Source: Paracoccus sp. S-4012
Lineage (GTDB): Bacteria; Pseudomonadota; Alphaproteobacteria; Rhodobacterales; Rhodobacteraceae
Direction of reading: 5' to 3'
Assembly (NCBI RefSeq): GCF_009674885.1
Contig: NZ_WKKA01000002.1
Coordinates: 62,001-126,000, forward strand
Length of the DNA stretch: 64,000 nt
Shown piece after piece: positions 34,692 to 44,356 of this stretch (position 1 is the first letter of the stretch; every line of letters begins with the position of its first letter). The notes under the pieces were generated by a model that searched no databases, had not been told where the DNA came from, and saw nothing but the letters and a program-made list of their open reading frames with translations. The translations under genes and the position numbers were made by a program.

Positions 34692-36827
34692 ATGGACGGG
34701 TCCGGGCCTCACCAGTTCGACGTCGAGGACCTTCTCGCCCTCGTCCGCAACTACAACCCGCGCTGCAATGCCGCCCTGATCCGCGAGGCCTGGGCATACG
34801 GCGCGCGGATGCACGAGGGCCAGCTTCGCTACTCGGGCGAGCCCTATTTCACCCATCCGGTCGCCGTCGCCGCCATCCTGACCGAGATGCGGCTCGACGA
34901 CGCGACGATCGTCACGGCGCTGCTGCACGACGTGATCGAGGACACGCGCTCCACCTGGGAGGAGGTCTCGCGCCTCTTCGGCCGCGAGATCGCCGACCTC
35001 GTGGACGGCGTCACCAAGCTGACGAACCTGCAACTCTCCGGCGCGCAGTCGAAGCAGGCCGAGAACTTCCGCAAGCTCTTCATGGCGATGAGCCGCGACC
35101 TGCGGGTGATCCTCGTGAAGCTCGCCGACCGTCTGCACAACATGCGCACCATCCGCTCGATGCGGTCGGAGAAGCAGGTCCAGAAGGCGCGCGAGACCAT
35201 GGACATCTTCGCCCCCCTCGCCGGCCGCATGGGGATGCAGTGGATGCGCGAGGAGCTGGAGGACCTGGCCTTCAAGGTCATCAACCCCGAGGCTCGCAAC
35301 TCCATCATCCGCCGGTTCTTGACCCTGCAGAAGGCGACCGGCGACGTGATCCCGACGATCACCGCCGACCTGCGCGCGGTGCTGGAGCGCGATGGGATCG
35401 AGGCCGACGTCTTCGGCCGCGCCAAGAAGCCCTTCTCGATCTGGCGCAAGATGCAGGAAAAGCAGCTTTCCTTCTCGCGCCTTTCGGACATCTACGGTTT
35501 CCGCATCATCACCCGGTCCGAGGCCGACTGCTACAAGACGCTGGGCATCATCCATCAGCGGTGGCGCATGGTGCCGGGGCGGTTCAAGGACTACATCAGC
35601 CAGCCCAAGGCGAACGGCTACCGCTCGATCCACACCACCGTCTCGGGGCGCGACGGGACGCGGATCGAGGTGCAGATCCGCACACGGCAGATGCACGAGG
35701 TGGCCGAGGCGGGCGTGGCCGCGCACTGGGCCTATCGCGACGGCGTGCCGACGCAGAACCCCTTTGCCGTCGATCCTGGCACCTGGGTCGAGCAGTTGAA
35801 CGACCGGCTGGGCGAGGAGGACCATGACGCCTTCCTCGAGAACGTGAAGCTCGAGATGTATTCCGACCAGGTGTTCTGCTTCACGCCGAAGGGCGACGTG
35901 ATCCAGCTGCCGAAAGGGGCGACGCCGATCGACTTCGCCTATGCAATCCACACGCGGATCGGCAATTCCTCGGTCGGCGCCAAGGTGGACGGCATCCGCG
36001 TGCCTCTCTGGACCCGGCTCAAGAACGGCCAGTCGGTCGAGGTCATCACCGCCGCCGGCCAGCGGCCGCAGGCGGCCTGGCTCGACATCGTCGAGACCGG
36101 CCGCGCCAAGGCCGCGATCCGCCGCAGCCTGCGCGAGGAGGACCGCTCGCGCTTCATCCGCCTCGGGCACGAGCTGGCGCGCGTGGCGTTCGAGCATGTC
36201 GGGCGCAAGCTGACCGACAAGGCGCTGAGGACCGCGGCGCGGACCCTGGCGATGCCCGACACCGACGAGTTGCTGGCGCGGATCGGCTCGGCCGAGATCA
36301 GCGCGCAGGAGGTGCTGGGTGCGCTCTACCCCGAGCTCGCCCACGCCCCGGCCGAGATCTCCGCCGACCGCGCCGTGGCGGGCCTCGAGGCCGACCAGAG
36401 CTTCACCCGCGCCCCCTGCTGCGCCCCCCTGCCGGGCGAGCGCATCGTCGGCATCACCTATCGCGGCAAGGGCGTCGTCATCCACGCCATCGACTGCCCC
36501 GTCATGGCCGATTTCGAGGATCAGCCCGACCGCTGGGTGGATCTCCGCTGGCGGGTTGGGCGGCATCCGCCGAGCTATGGCGTGCGGCTGCTGCTGACCA
36601 TCCGTCACGACGCAGGCGTGCTGGGGCGCATCTGCACGCTGATCGGCAGCCAGGGCGCGAACATCTCGGACCTCGAATTCGTGGACCGCAAGCCCGACTT
36701 CTACAAGCTGCGGGTGGAGGTGGAGTTGCGCGACCACGAGCATCTGCACGCGCTGATGACCGCCCTCGAGGCCGAGAGCGACGTCGCCCAGGTGGCCCGC
36801 ATCCGCGACCCCTCGCTGAAGCCGTGA
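34692..36827 (+). CDS. Bifunctional (p)ppGpp synthetase/hydrolase (Rel/SpoT)
   Basis: 711-aa RelA/SpoT homologue controlling the stringent response. N-terminal HD hydrolase domain (YFTHPVAVAAIL, LLHDVIED, VKLADRLHNMRT) is intact, and so is the synthetase domain (AKKPFSIWRKMQEK, SDIYGFRIIT, DYISQPKANGYRSIHTTV, EVQIRTRQMHEVAEAGVAAHW), so both activities are predicted. TGS domain (VFCFTPKGDVIQLPKGATPIDFAYAIHT), a zinc-finger-like CC motif (TRAPCCAPLPGERIVGI) and a C-terminal ACT domain follow. As the only long RSH visible it is probably the single bifunctional enzyme usual in Rhodobacterales. Co-transcribed with rpoZ. Confidence 0.96.
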   Translation: MDGSGPHQFDVEDLLALVRNYNPRCNAALIREAWAYGARMHEGQLRYSGEPYFTHPVAVAAILTEMRLDDATIVTALLHDVIEDTRSTWEEVSRLFGREIADLVDGVTKLTNLQLSGAQSKQAENFRKLFMAMSRDLRVILVKLADRLHNMRTIRSMRSEKQVQKARETMDIFAPLAGRMGMQWMREELEDLAFKVINPEARNSIIRRFLTLQKATGDVIPTITADLRAVLERDGIEADVFGRAKKPFSIWRKMQEKQLSFSRLSDIYGFRIITRSEADCYKTLGIIHQRWRMVPGRFKDYISQPKANGYRSIHTTVSGRDGTRIEVQIRTRQMHEVAEAGVAAHWAYRDGVPTQNPFAVDPGTWVEQLNDRLGEEDHDAFLENVKLEMYSDQVFCFTPKGDVIQLPKGATPIDFAYAIHTRIGNSSVGAKVDGIRVPLWTRLKNGQSVEVITAAGQRPQAAWLDIVETGRAKAAIRRSLREEDRSRFIRLGHELARVAFEHVGRKLTDKALRTAARTLAMPDTDELLARIGSAEISAQEVLGALYPELAHAPAEISADRAVAGLEADQSFTRAPCCAPLPGERIVGITYRGKGVVIHAIDCPVMADFEDQPDRWVDLRWRVGRHPPSYGVRLLLTIRHDAGVLGRICTLIGSQGANISDLEFVDRKPDFYKLRVEVELRDHEHLHALMTALEAESDVAQVARIRDPSLKP

Positions 36828-36875
36828 GCGCGCGCGGCGTTGCCAGGCCGGCGGCGCTCGGCTAGCCCTTCCCCC

Positions 36876-37529
36876 GTGTTCCGCCGCCGCAAGCCCAAGA
36901 GCTATCAGCAGATCGCGCAGGACTTCGTCTATCCGCGCGGCGGCTGGGCGCGTGCCGGGCGCTACCTGCTGCACCGGCTGCGGCGCCTGCCCGACCCGCC
37001 CGAGCGCATCGGCCGCGGCGTGGCGGCGGGAATCTACGCCTCCTTCACGCCGCTCTTCGGCGCCCATTTCCTCGCCGCCGCGGCCCTCGGCTGGGCGGTT
37101 GGCGGCAATATCCTCGCGGCGCTGCTGGGCACCTCGCTCGGCAACCCGCTGACCTTCCCCTTCATCGCGGTGATCTCGGTCGGGCTCGGCCGCTGGCTCA
37201 TGGGCGTGCCGGGCGAGGTCAGCCCGCAGGCGGTGATCGGCGAGATCACCCATGCGACGGTCGAACTGTGGCGCAGCTTCGCCAGCCTTGTCGGCCCCGG
37301 ACCGGCCGAATGGGCGGGGCTGGGGGAGTTCTGGGGCACGATCTTCCTGCCCTACTTCCTCGGCGGCGCCCTGATCGGGCTGCCCGCGGCGGCGGTCGGG
37401 TATTACCTGACAGTGCCGGTGGTCCGCGCCTATCAGCGCCGCCGCCTGACCCGCGCCGTGGCCCGCGCCAGGCGGGAGGCGGCGGCACGGGAAGCCGCCG
37501 CCGCAGCGCGCGGCAACGAGCGACATTGA
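36876..37529 (+). CDS. DUF2062 membrane protein
   Basis: 217-aa inner-membrane protein with the DUF2062 domain. Conserved features are FVYPRGGWARAGRYLLHRLRRLPDPPERIGRGVAAGIYASFTPLFGAHF at the N-terminus and the LLGTSLGNPLTFPFIA segment, with three to four membrane spans and a basic Arg/Ala-rich C-terminal helix. Function is not established. The GTG start at 36876 gives the family N-terminus MFRRRKPKS; an upstream TTG at 36840 is not convincing. It follows the rel gene after 48 bases and may share its transcript. The stop codon lies immediately before the leuA leader promoter. Confidence 0.85.
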   Translation: MFRRRKPKSYQQIAQDFVYPRGGWARAGRYLLHRLRRLPDPPERIGRGVAAGIYASFTPLFGAHFLAAAALGWAVGGNILAALLGTSLGNPLTFPFIAVISVGLGRWLMGVPGEVSPQAVIGEITHATVELWRSFASLVGPGPAEWAGLGEFWGTIFLPYFLGGALIGLPAAAVGYYLTVPVVRAYQRRRLTRAVARARREAAAREAAAAARGNERH

Positions 37530-37532
37530 CCC

Positions 37533-37562
37533 TTGCCCTCCGCCCGGCGCCTTTGGCATAGT
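37533..37562 (+). promoter_or_regulatory. Candidate promoter of the leuA leader
   Basis: TTGCCC (37533-37538), 18-base spacer, CATAGT (37557-37562). The expected start site falls at about 37569-37570, exactly on the leader-peptide ATG, which would make the leader transcript start with AUG. I recall a leaderless trp leader peptide in Sinorhizobium, so such a layout has precedent in this class. Confidence 0.5.
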
Positions 37563-37569
37563 CGCGGCC

Positions 37570-37674
37570 ATGACCCGGACGCGCCCCGCCCCGCTGTCGC
37601 CCGCCGCCGCGCCCTGCGGCTGCCTGCGGCTGCGCGCCGATCCTCGCGGTCTCCTGCTTCTCACGCTCCGCTGA
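37570..37674 (+). CDS. Leucine-rich leader peptide of leuA (attenuation)
   Basis: A 34-codon open frame (MTRTRPAPLSPAAAPCGCLR, then LRADPRGLLLLTLR) ends in CTC-CTG-CTT-CTC-ACG-CTC-CGC-TGA, that is five of the last seven sense codons are leucine. It lies 78 bases upstream of leuA. This is the classical design for leucine-responsive attenuation, in which ribosome stalling at Leu codons selects between alternative RNA hairpins; such leaders are known for branched-chain amino acid genes in proteobacteria. It has no Shine-Dalgarno, consistent with leaderless initiation. Too short for routine gene finders. Confidence 0.75.
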   Translation: MTRTRPAPLSPAAAPCGCLRLRADPRGLLLLTLR

Positions 37675-37715
37675 GCGGGTCTCCGGGCCGCCGCTCAGCC
37701 GAGGCCGCGCCCGGA
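37671..37715 (+). promoter_or_regulatory. Alternative hairpins of the leuA attenuator
   Basis: Hairpin A pairs CTGAGCGG (37671-37678, which contains the leader stop codon) with CCGCTCAG (37691-37698), eight perfect base pairs. Hairpin B pairs TCCGGGC (37682-37688, inside the loop of A) with GCCCGGA (37709-37715), seven perfect base pairs. The two are mutually exclusive. No U-tract follows, so termination may need Rho, or control may be translational near the leuA start. Confidence 0.6.
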
Positions 37716-37752
37716 CCGACCGCCCCGCATCCGAGCCTGTGAGAACCGACCG

Positions 37753-39324
37753 ATGACCACCCGAGACCCGAACCGCGTCCTGATCTTCGACACCACGCTG
37801 CGCGACGGCGAGCAGTCGCCCGGCGCCACCATGTCCCATGACGAGAAGCTGGAAATCGCCCAGTTGCTCGACGAGATGGGCGTGGACATCATCGAGGCGG
37901 GCTTCCCGATCGCCTCCGAGGGCGATTTCGCCGCCGTCTCCGACATCGCGAAGGCCGCGAAGAACTCGGCGGTCTGCGGCCTCGCCCGCGCGCAGCTGCC
38001 CGACATCGACCGCGCCTGGGAGGCGATCCGCCACGCCAAGCGCCCGCGCATCCACACCTTCATCGGCACCTCGCCGCTGCACCGCGCGATCCCGAACCTC
38101 GACATGGACCAGATGGCCGAGCGGATCGAGCAGACCGTGACCCATGCCCGCAACCTGTGCGAGGACGTGCAGTGGTCGCCGATGGACGCCACCCGGACCG
38201 AGCATGACTACCTCTGCCGCGTGGTCGAGATCGCGATCCGCGCGGGCGCCACGACGATCAACATCCCCGACACCGTCGGCTACACCGCGCCGCGCGAATC
38301 GGCCGAGCTGATCCGCATGCTGCTGGAACGCGTGCCCGGCGCCGACACGGTGGTCTTTGCCACGCACTGCCATAACGACCTCGGCATGGCCACGGCCAAC
38401 AGCCTCGCCGCGGTCGAGGCCGGCGCCCGGCAGATCGAATGCACGATCAACGGCCTCGGCGAGCGCGCCGGCAACACCGCACTCGAGGAAGTCGTGATGG
38501 CGCTGAAGGTGCGCCACGACATCATGCCGTTCAGCACCGGCATCGACACGACGAAAATCATGGGCCTGTCGCGCCGCGTGGCGCAGGTCTCGGGCTTCGC
38601 GGTGCAGTTCAACAAGGCCATCGTCGGCAAGAACGCCTTCCTGCACGAGAGCGGCATCCATCAGGACGGGGTGCTGAAGAACGTCGAGACCTTCGAGATC
38701 ATGCGCCCCGCCGACATCGGCCTCAACGAGGCCAACATCGCCATGGGCAAGCACTCGGGCCGGGCGGCTCTCAGGGCAAAGCTGAAGGATCTCGGCTACG
38801 AGCTGGGGGACAACCAGCTCAAGGATGTGTTCGTGCGGTTCAAGGCCTTGGCCGACCGCAAGAAGGAGGTCTATGACGACGACCTCGTGGCGCTGATGCA
38901 GGACAGCACGGCCAACACCGACAGCGACTATCTGCAGGTCAGAAAGCTGCGCGTCGTCTGCGGCGGGGGCGAGCCGGCGACCGCGACGCTGACGATGGTC
39001 GTGGGCGACGAGGAAAAGACCGTCGAGAAGCAGGGCGACGGCCCGGTCGACGCGGCCTTCGCCTGCGTGAACGCGCTCTTCGAGCATGACGCCACGCTGC
39101 AACTCTACCAGGTCCATGCCGTGACCGAGGGCACCGACGCGCAGGCGACGGTCAGCGTCCGGCTGGAGGAGGAGGGCCGCATCGCCACCGGGCAGGCGGC
39201 CGACACCGACACGATCCTCGCCAGCGTCAAGGCCTATGTCGGCGCGCTGAACCGCCTGCGGGTGCGGCGCGAGAAGACCGCCCCCGACGCCGACACGCGC
39301 GCGATCAGCATGTATTCGCACTGA
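37753..39324 (+). CDS. leuA: 2-isopropylmalate synthase
   Basis: 523-aa enzyme condensing acetyl-CoA with 2-ketoisovalerate, the first committed step of leucine biosynthesis. The DRE-TIM barrel signature VLIFDTTLRDGEQSPGA is at the N-terminus, with metal-ligand HxH in FATHCHNDLGMATANSLAAVEAGARQIECTINGLGERAGN. A linker, then the C-terminal LeuA regulatory dimer domain (about 390-510) that binds leucine for feedback inhibition, completes the protein. It should therefore be controlled twice: by feedback and by the leader peptide upstream. A weak GTGAGAA lies before the ATG. A strong hairpin follows the stop. Confidence 0.97.
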   Translation: MTTRDPNRVLIFDTTLRDGEQSPGATMSHDEKLEIAQLLDEMGVDIIEAGFPIASEGDFAAVSDIAKAAKNSAVCGLARAQLPDIDRAWEAIRHAKRPRIHTFIGTSPLHRAIPNLDMDQMAERIEQTVTHARNLCEDVQWSPMDATRTEHDYLCRVVEIAIRAGATTINIPDTVGYTAPRESAELIRMLLERVPGADTVVFATHCHNDLGMATANSLAAVEAGARQIECTINGLGERAGNTALEEVVMALKVRHDIMPFSTGIDTTKIMGLSRRVAQVSGFAVQFNKAIVGKNAFLHESGIHQDGVLKNVETFEIMRPADIGLNEANIAMGKHSGRAALRAKLKDLGYELGDNQLKDVFVRFKALADRKKEVYDDDLVALMQDSTANTDSDYLQVRKLRVVCGGGEPATATLTMVVGDEEKTVEKQGDGPVDAAFACVNALFEHDATLQLYQVHAVTEGTDAQATVSVRLEEEGRIATGQAADTDTILASVKAYVGALNRLRVRREKTAPDADTRAISMYSH

Positions 39325-39328
39325 CTCA

Positions 39329-39355
39329 CCGCCCCGCCCATCCGAGGCGGGGCGG
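39329..39355. terminator. Bidirectional hairpin between convergent leuA and rhodanese
   Basis: CCGCCCCGCC (39329-39338), seven-base loop, GGCGGGGCGG (39346-39355): a perfect ten-base-pair GC stem filling the gap between the two stop codons. Confidence 0.75.
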
Positions 39356-39358
39356 CAG

Positions 39359-40970
<1,612 letters not shown>

Positions 40971-40974
40971 ACCC

Positions 40975-41877
40975 GTGGCGCGCAGGCGGTATGACTTCGC
41001 GACGCCGGTGCGCCGCGTCCTCGTGGCGCTGCTGGTCCTCGTGCTGCTGGGACTGTTCCTCGTCTGGCGCATCGACAGCCCGCGCGCCGAGGCGATGCGG
41101 ACCGCCTTCATCGACCGCTTCGTGCCCTCGTTCCAATGGGCGCTGCTGCCGGTCGCCCGTGCCACCGACATGGTCGCGGGCTTCCAGTCCTATGCCCGCC
41201 TCTACGAGCAGAACCAGGAACTCAGGCGCGAGCTGCAGAAGATGGCCGCCTGGCGCGAGGCGGCCATCCAGCTCGAGCAGGAGAACGCCAAGCTGCTGGC
41301 GCAGAACAGCGTCCGCCTCGATCCGGCGCTGACGGCGCTCTCGGGCGTGGTGCTGGCCGACTCGGGCTCCGCCTTCCGGCAGTCGGTGCTGCTGAACGTG
41401 GGCGCGCGGGACGGGGTGCTGGACGGCTGGGCGACGATGGACGGCCTCGGCCTCGTCGGCCGCATCGCCGGCGTGGGCGAGCGCACGAGCCGGGTGATGC
41501 TGCTGACCGACCCCTCCTCGCGGCTGCCGGTAACGATCCAGCCCTCGGGCCAGCACGCGCTGCTGACCGGCGACAACACGCCCTACCCCGCCCTCGACTT
41601 CATCGAGCGGCCCGAGGACGTGCGCCCCGGCGACCGCGTGGTCAGCTCCGGCGACGGCGGCGTGTTCCCGGCAGGTCTCCCGGTCGGGCAGGTGGCGCAG
41701 GCGACGGACGGTCGGCTCCGGGTGCGGATGGCTGCGGACTACGGCCGGCTCGAATTCCTGCGCGTCCTGCGCTCGCACCCGGCCGAAGCCATCGCCGACA
41801 GCGGCAACATCATCGTGCCCGAGGGCGGCGGCTTCATCGGCCCGGTGCAGCCGGCGCTCGCGCCGGGCGCGCCATGA
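40975..41877 (+). CDS. mreC: Rod shape-determining protein MreC
   Basis: 300-aa bitopic inner-membrane protein whose periplasmic part binds and activates PBP2. One membrane span (VLVALLVLVLLGLFLVW, residues 15-31) is followed by a coiled coil (YEQNQELRRELQKMAAWREAAIQLEQENAKLLAQN) and the beta-domain core (ALSGVVLADSGSAFRQSVLLNVGARDGVLDGWATMDGLGLVGRIAGVGERTSRVMLLTDPSSRLPV). GTG start four bases after the mreB stop. The C-terminus (GFIGPVQPALAPGAP) is short and lacks the Pro-rich tail of some relatives. The stop overlaps mreD by ATGA. Confidence 0.95.
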   Translation: MARRRYDFATPVRRVLVALLVLVLLGLFLVWRIDSPRAEAMRTAFIDRFVPSFQWALLPVARATDMVAGFQSYARLYEQNQELRRELQKMAAWREAAIQLEQENAKLLAQNSVRLDPALTALSGVVLADSGSAFRQSVLLNVGARDGVLDGWATMDGLGLVGRIAGVGERTSRVMLLTDPSSRLPVTIQPSGQHALLTGDNTPYPALDFIERPEDVRPGDRVVSSGDGGVFPAGLPVGQVAQATDGRLRVRMAADYGRLEFLRVLRSHPAEAIADSGNIIVPEGGGFIGPVQPALAPGAP

Positions 41878-42404
41878 TCGGCCCGGCCCACCGCCGCCGC
41901 CTCATCGGCCGCTCGGTCTTCATCGGTCTGGCGCTGCTGCTCCTCTTCGCGCGGCTTCTGCCGATCAGCCCCGGCCATGTCGCTACGCCCGGCCCCGACC
42001 TGCTCCTCTGCCTCACCCTCGCCTGGGTGCTGCGCCGCCCCGATCAGGTGCCGGTGCTGCTGATCGCCGCGACGATCCTGCTGGAGGACGTGCTGCTGAT
42101 GCGCCCGGTCGGCCTCTGGGCCGCGGTCGTCGTCATGGGCTCCGAGGCCGCCCGCGCGCGCGAGGCCCGTTGGCGCGAGCAGCCCTTCATGGTTGAATGG
42201 CTGCGCGTGGCGCTGCTGCTGGCGGCGATGATGCTGGGCTGCCGGCTGGCGATGGCGCTGTTCCTGGTGCCGCAGCCGCCCTTGGGCCAGGTCGCGCTGC
42301 ATCTGCTGGCGACGGTCGCGGCCTATCCGCCGGTGGTGCTGGCCGCGCATCTGCTGGGGCTGCGGCGTCCGGCGCCGGGCGAGGGGGAGGCGGTGGGTTA
42401 CTGA
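41874..42404 (+). CDS. mreD: Rod shape-determining membrane protein MreD
   Basis: 176-aa multispanning inner-membrane protein of the elongasome, with about five spans (FIGLALLLLFARLL, DLLLCLTLAWVL, VPVLLIAATILLEDVLL, VALLLAAMMLGCRLAMALFLV, LHLLATVAAYPPVVLAAHLL). The identity rests on position between mreC and mrdA plus topology (GPDLLLCLTLAWVLRRPDQVP is typical of alphaproteobacterial MreD). ATG overlaps the mreC stop (ATGA), and its own stop overlaps the mrdA start (TGATG), so translation is coupled. Confidence 0.88.
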   Translation: MIGPAHRRRLIGRSVFIGLALLLLFARLLPISPGHVATPGPDLLLCLTLAWVLRRPDQVPVLLIAATILLEDVLLMRPVGLWAAVVVMGSEAARAREARWREQPFMVEWLRVALLLAAMMLGCRLAMALFLVPQPPLGQVALHLLATVAAYPPVVLAAHLLGLRRPAPGEGEAVGY

Positions 42405-44353
42405 TGCGGAAGTCGCCGAAGGACATCGTCGACAGCACCCGGATCATCACCCGGCGCGGGCTGATGCTGGGCGGCATCCAGCTGTCGGTGGCCGCCGCGC
42501 TCGGGCTGCGGATGCGCACGATGCAGCTCGACCGGGCGGAGGAATACCGGCTGCTCTCGGACGGCAACTCGATCAAGATCCGCCTGCTGCCGCCCGCGCG
42601 CGGGCTGATCCTGGACCGCGCGGGCGTCGTGATCGCCGGCAACGAGGCCAACTACCGCGTCACGATCACCCGCGAGGAGGCGGGCGACGTCGAGCAGGTG
42701 ATCGACCGCCTCTCGAACCTGGTCCCGATTTCCGCGACCGAGAAGCAGGCGCTGCTGGACGAGATCGCCAGACGCACGCCCTCGACCCCCGTCGCCGTGC
42801 GCGACCGCCTCAGCTGGGAGGAGTTCGCCGCCATCGCCGTCAACGCCCCCTCGCTGCCCGGCGTGACGCCCGAGGCGGGGCTGAGCCGGGTCTATCCCTT
42901 CGGCGCCGATTTCGCCCACATGATGGGCTATGTCGGCCCGGTCTCCGATTACGACCTGTCGAAGATGGACGAGCCGGACCCGGTCCTGCTGCTGCCCGAG
43001 TTCCAGTTCGGCAAGGTCGGCTTCGAGAACAAGTGGGAAGACGTCCTGCGCGGCCGCGCCGGGTCGCGCCGGGTCGAGGTCAACAGCGCCGGGCGCGAGA
43101 TGCGCGAACTGGGCCGGGTCGAGGGCCAGCAGGGCGGCACCGTGCAGATGACCGTGGACGCGGCGCTGCAGAACTACACCGCCCAGCGGCTGGGCACCGA
43201 GAGCGCCGCGGCCATCGCCATCGACGTGCAGACCGGCGACCTGCTGGCCATCGCCTCCTCGCCGGGCTTCGACCCGAACCTCTTCGTGCGCGGGATTTCC
43301 TCGGCCGACTACAAGGCGCTGACCGAACACGACCACCGCCCGCTGGCCGACAAGACCGTGCAGGGCGTCTATCCGCCTGGCTCGACCTTCAAGATGGTGC
43401 CGCTGCTGGCGGGCCTCGAATCCGGGATCATCAAGCCCGGCGACCATTTCTACTGCCCCGGCCACCTCACCGCCGGCGGGCGGCGCTTTCACTGCTGGCG
43501 CCGCGGCGGGCATGGCAGCGTCGGCGTCAAGGCCAGCCTCGAGCAGTCCTGCGACGTGTTCTACTACGAGCTGGCGCAGAAGGTCGGCATCGACCGCATC
43601 GCCGAGATGGCGCGCCGCTTCGGCATCGGCGTCCGGCACGAGCTGCCGATGTCGGCGGTGGCCGAGGGTATCGCGCCGGACCGCGCCTGGAAGCAGGCCC
43701 GCTATGGCGAGGACTGGCAGGTGGGCGATTCGATCAACGCCTCGATCGGGCAGGGCTATGTGCTGGCCTCGCCGCTGCAACTGGCGGTGATGGCCGCGCG
43801 CATCGCCTCGGGCCGCGCGGTCGAGCCGCGGCTGGTCCGCGCCGTGGACGGGGTGCCGGTGCCGGTGCCGGAGTTTCCCGACCTCGGGATCGACCCGGCG
43901 AACCTCAAGCTCGCCCGTGACGGCATGGACGCGGTGATGAACGGCGGCGCGGGCACCGCCGGAAGCTCGCGCATCGTGCGCGCGGAGTGGCGCATGGCGG
44001 GCAAGACCGGCACCAGCCAGGTCCGCAACATCACCGCGGCCGAGCGCGCCCGCGGCGTCATCCGCAACGACCAGCTTCCCTGGAACCGCCGCGACCACGC
44101 GCTTTTCGTCTGCTACGCGCCCTTCGACGCGCCGCGTATCGCCGTCGCCGTGGTGGTCGAGCATGGCGGCGGCGGCTCGGCCGTGGCGGCCCCCGTCGCC
44201 CGCGACATCCTGCTGTTTGCGCTCGCTGGCGGCATGCCGCCGCTCGACGCCTACCCCGAGGGACAGCGCGGCCGCATCGAGGAGGAGCGCAAGAAGCTCC
44301 GCCTCGCCCCCACCACCCTCGCCGCCGAGCCGCGCGGCGTCTCGCGCGCCTGA
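42404..44353 (+). CDS. mrdA: Penicillin-binding protein 2 (elongation transpeptidase)
   Basis: 649-aa class B PBP that cross-links peptidoglycan during elongation with RodA. An N-terminal membrane anchor (about residues 20-38) is followed by the pedestal domain (RGLILDRAGVVIAGNEANYRV, GVTPEAGLSRVYPFGADFAHMMGYVG) and the transpeptidase domain. Catalytic motifs: S-x-x-K in GSTFKMV, S-x-N equivalent SCD in LEQSCDVFYYELAQ, and KTG in MAGKTGTSQVRN. PBP2-type features such as FHCWRRGGHG and the DHRPLADKTVQGVYPPGS segment are visible. GAGGGGGAGG upstream overlaps the end of mreD. The C-terminal tail after residue 600 is poorly conserved. Confidence 0.96.
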   Translation: MRKSPKDIVDSTRIITRRGLMLGGIQLSVAAALGLRMRTMQLDRAEEYRLLSDGNSIKIRLLPPARGLILDRAGVVIAGNEANYRVTITREEAGDVEQVIDRLSNLVPISATEKQALLDEIARRTPSTPVAVRDRLSWEEFAAIAVNAPSLPGVTPEAGLSRVYPFGADFAHMMGYVGPVSDYDLSKMDEPDPVLLLPEFQFGKVGFENKWEDVLRGRAGSRRVEVNSAGREMRELGRVEGQQGGTVQMTVDAALQNYTAQRLGTESAAAIAIDVQTGDLLAIASSPGFDPNLFVRGISSADYKALTEHDHRPLADKTVQGVYPPGSTFKMVPLLAGLESGIIKPGDHFYCPGHLTAGGRRFHCWRRGGHGSVGVKASLEQSCDVFYYELAQKVGIDRIAEMARRFGIGVRHELPMSAVAEGIAPDRAWKQARYGEDWQVGDSINASIGQGYVLASPLQLAVMAARIASGRAVEPRLVRAVDGVPVPVPEFPDLGIDPANLKLARDGMDAVMNGGAGTAGSSRIVRAEWRMAGKTGTSQVRNITAAERARGVIRNDQLPWNRRDHALFVCYAPFDAPRIAVAVVVEHGGGGSAVAAPVARDILLFALAGGMPPLDAYPEGQRGRIEEERKKLRLAPTTLAAEPRGVSRA

Positions 44354-44356
44354 GCC

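Noticed and set aside
34587..37664. 1025-codon minus-strand open frame
   Set aside because: Shadow of rpoZ, the (p)ppGpp synthetase and DUF2062; composition is typical of antisense GC-rich frames.
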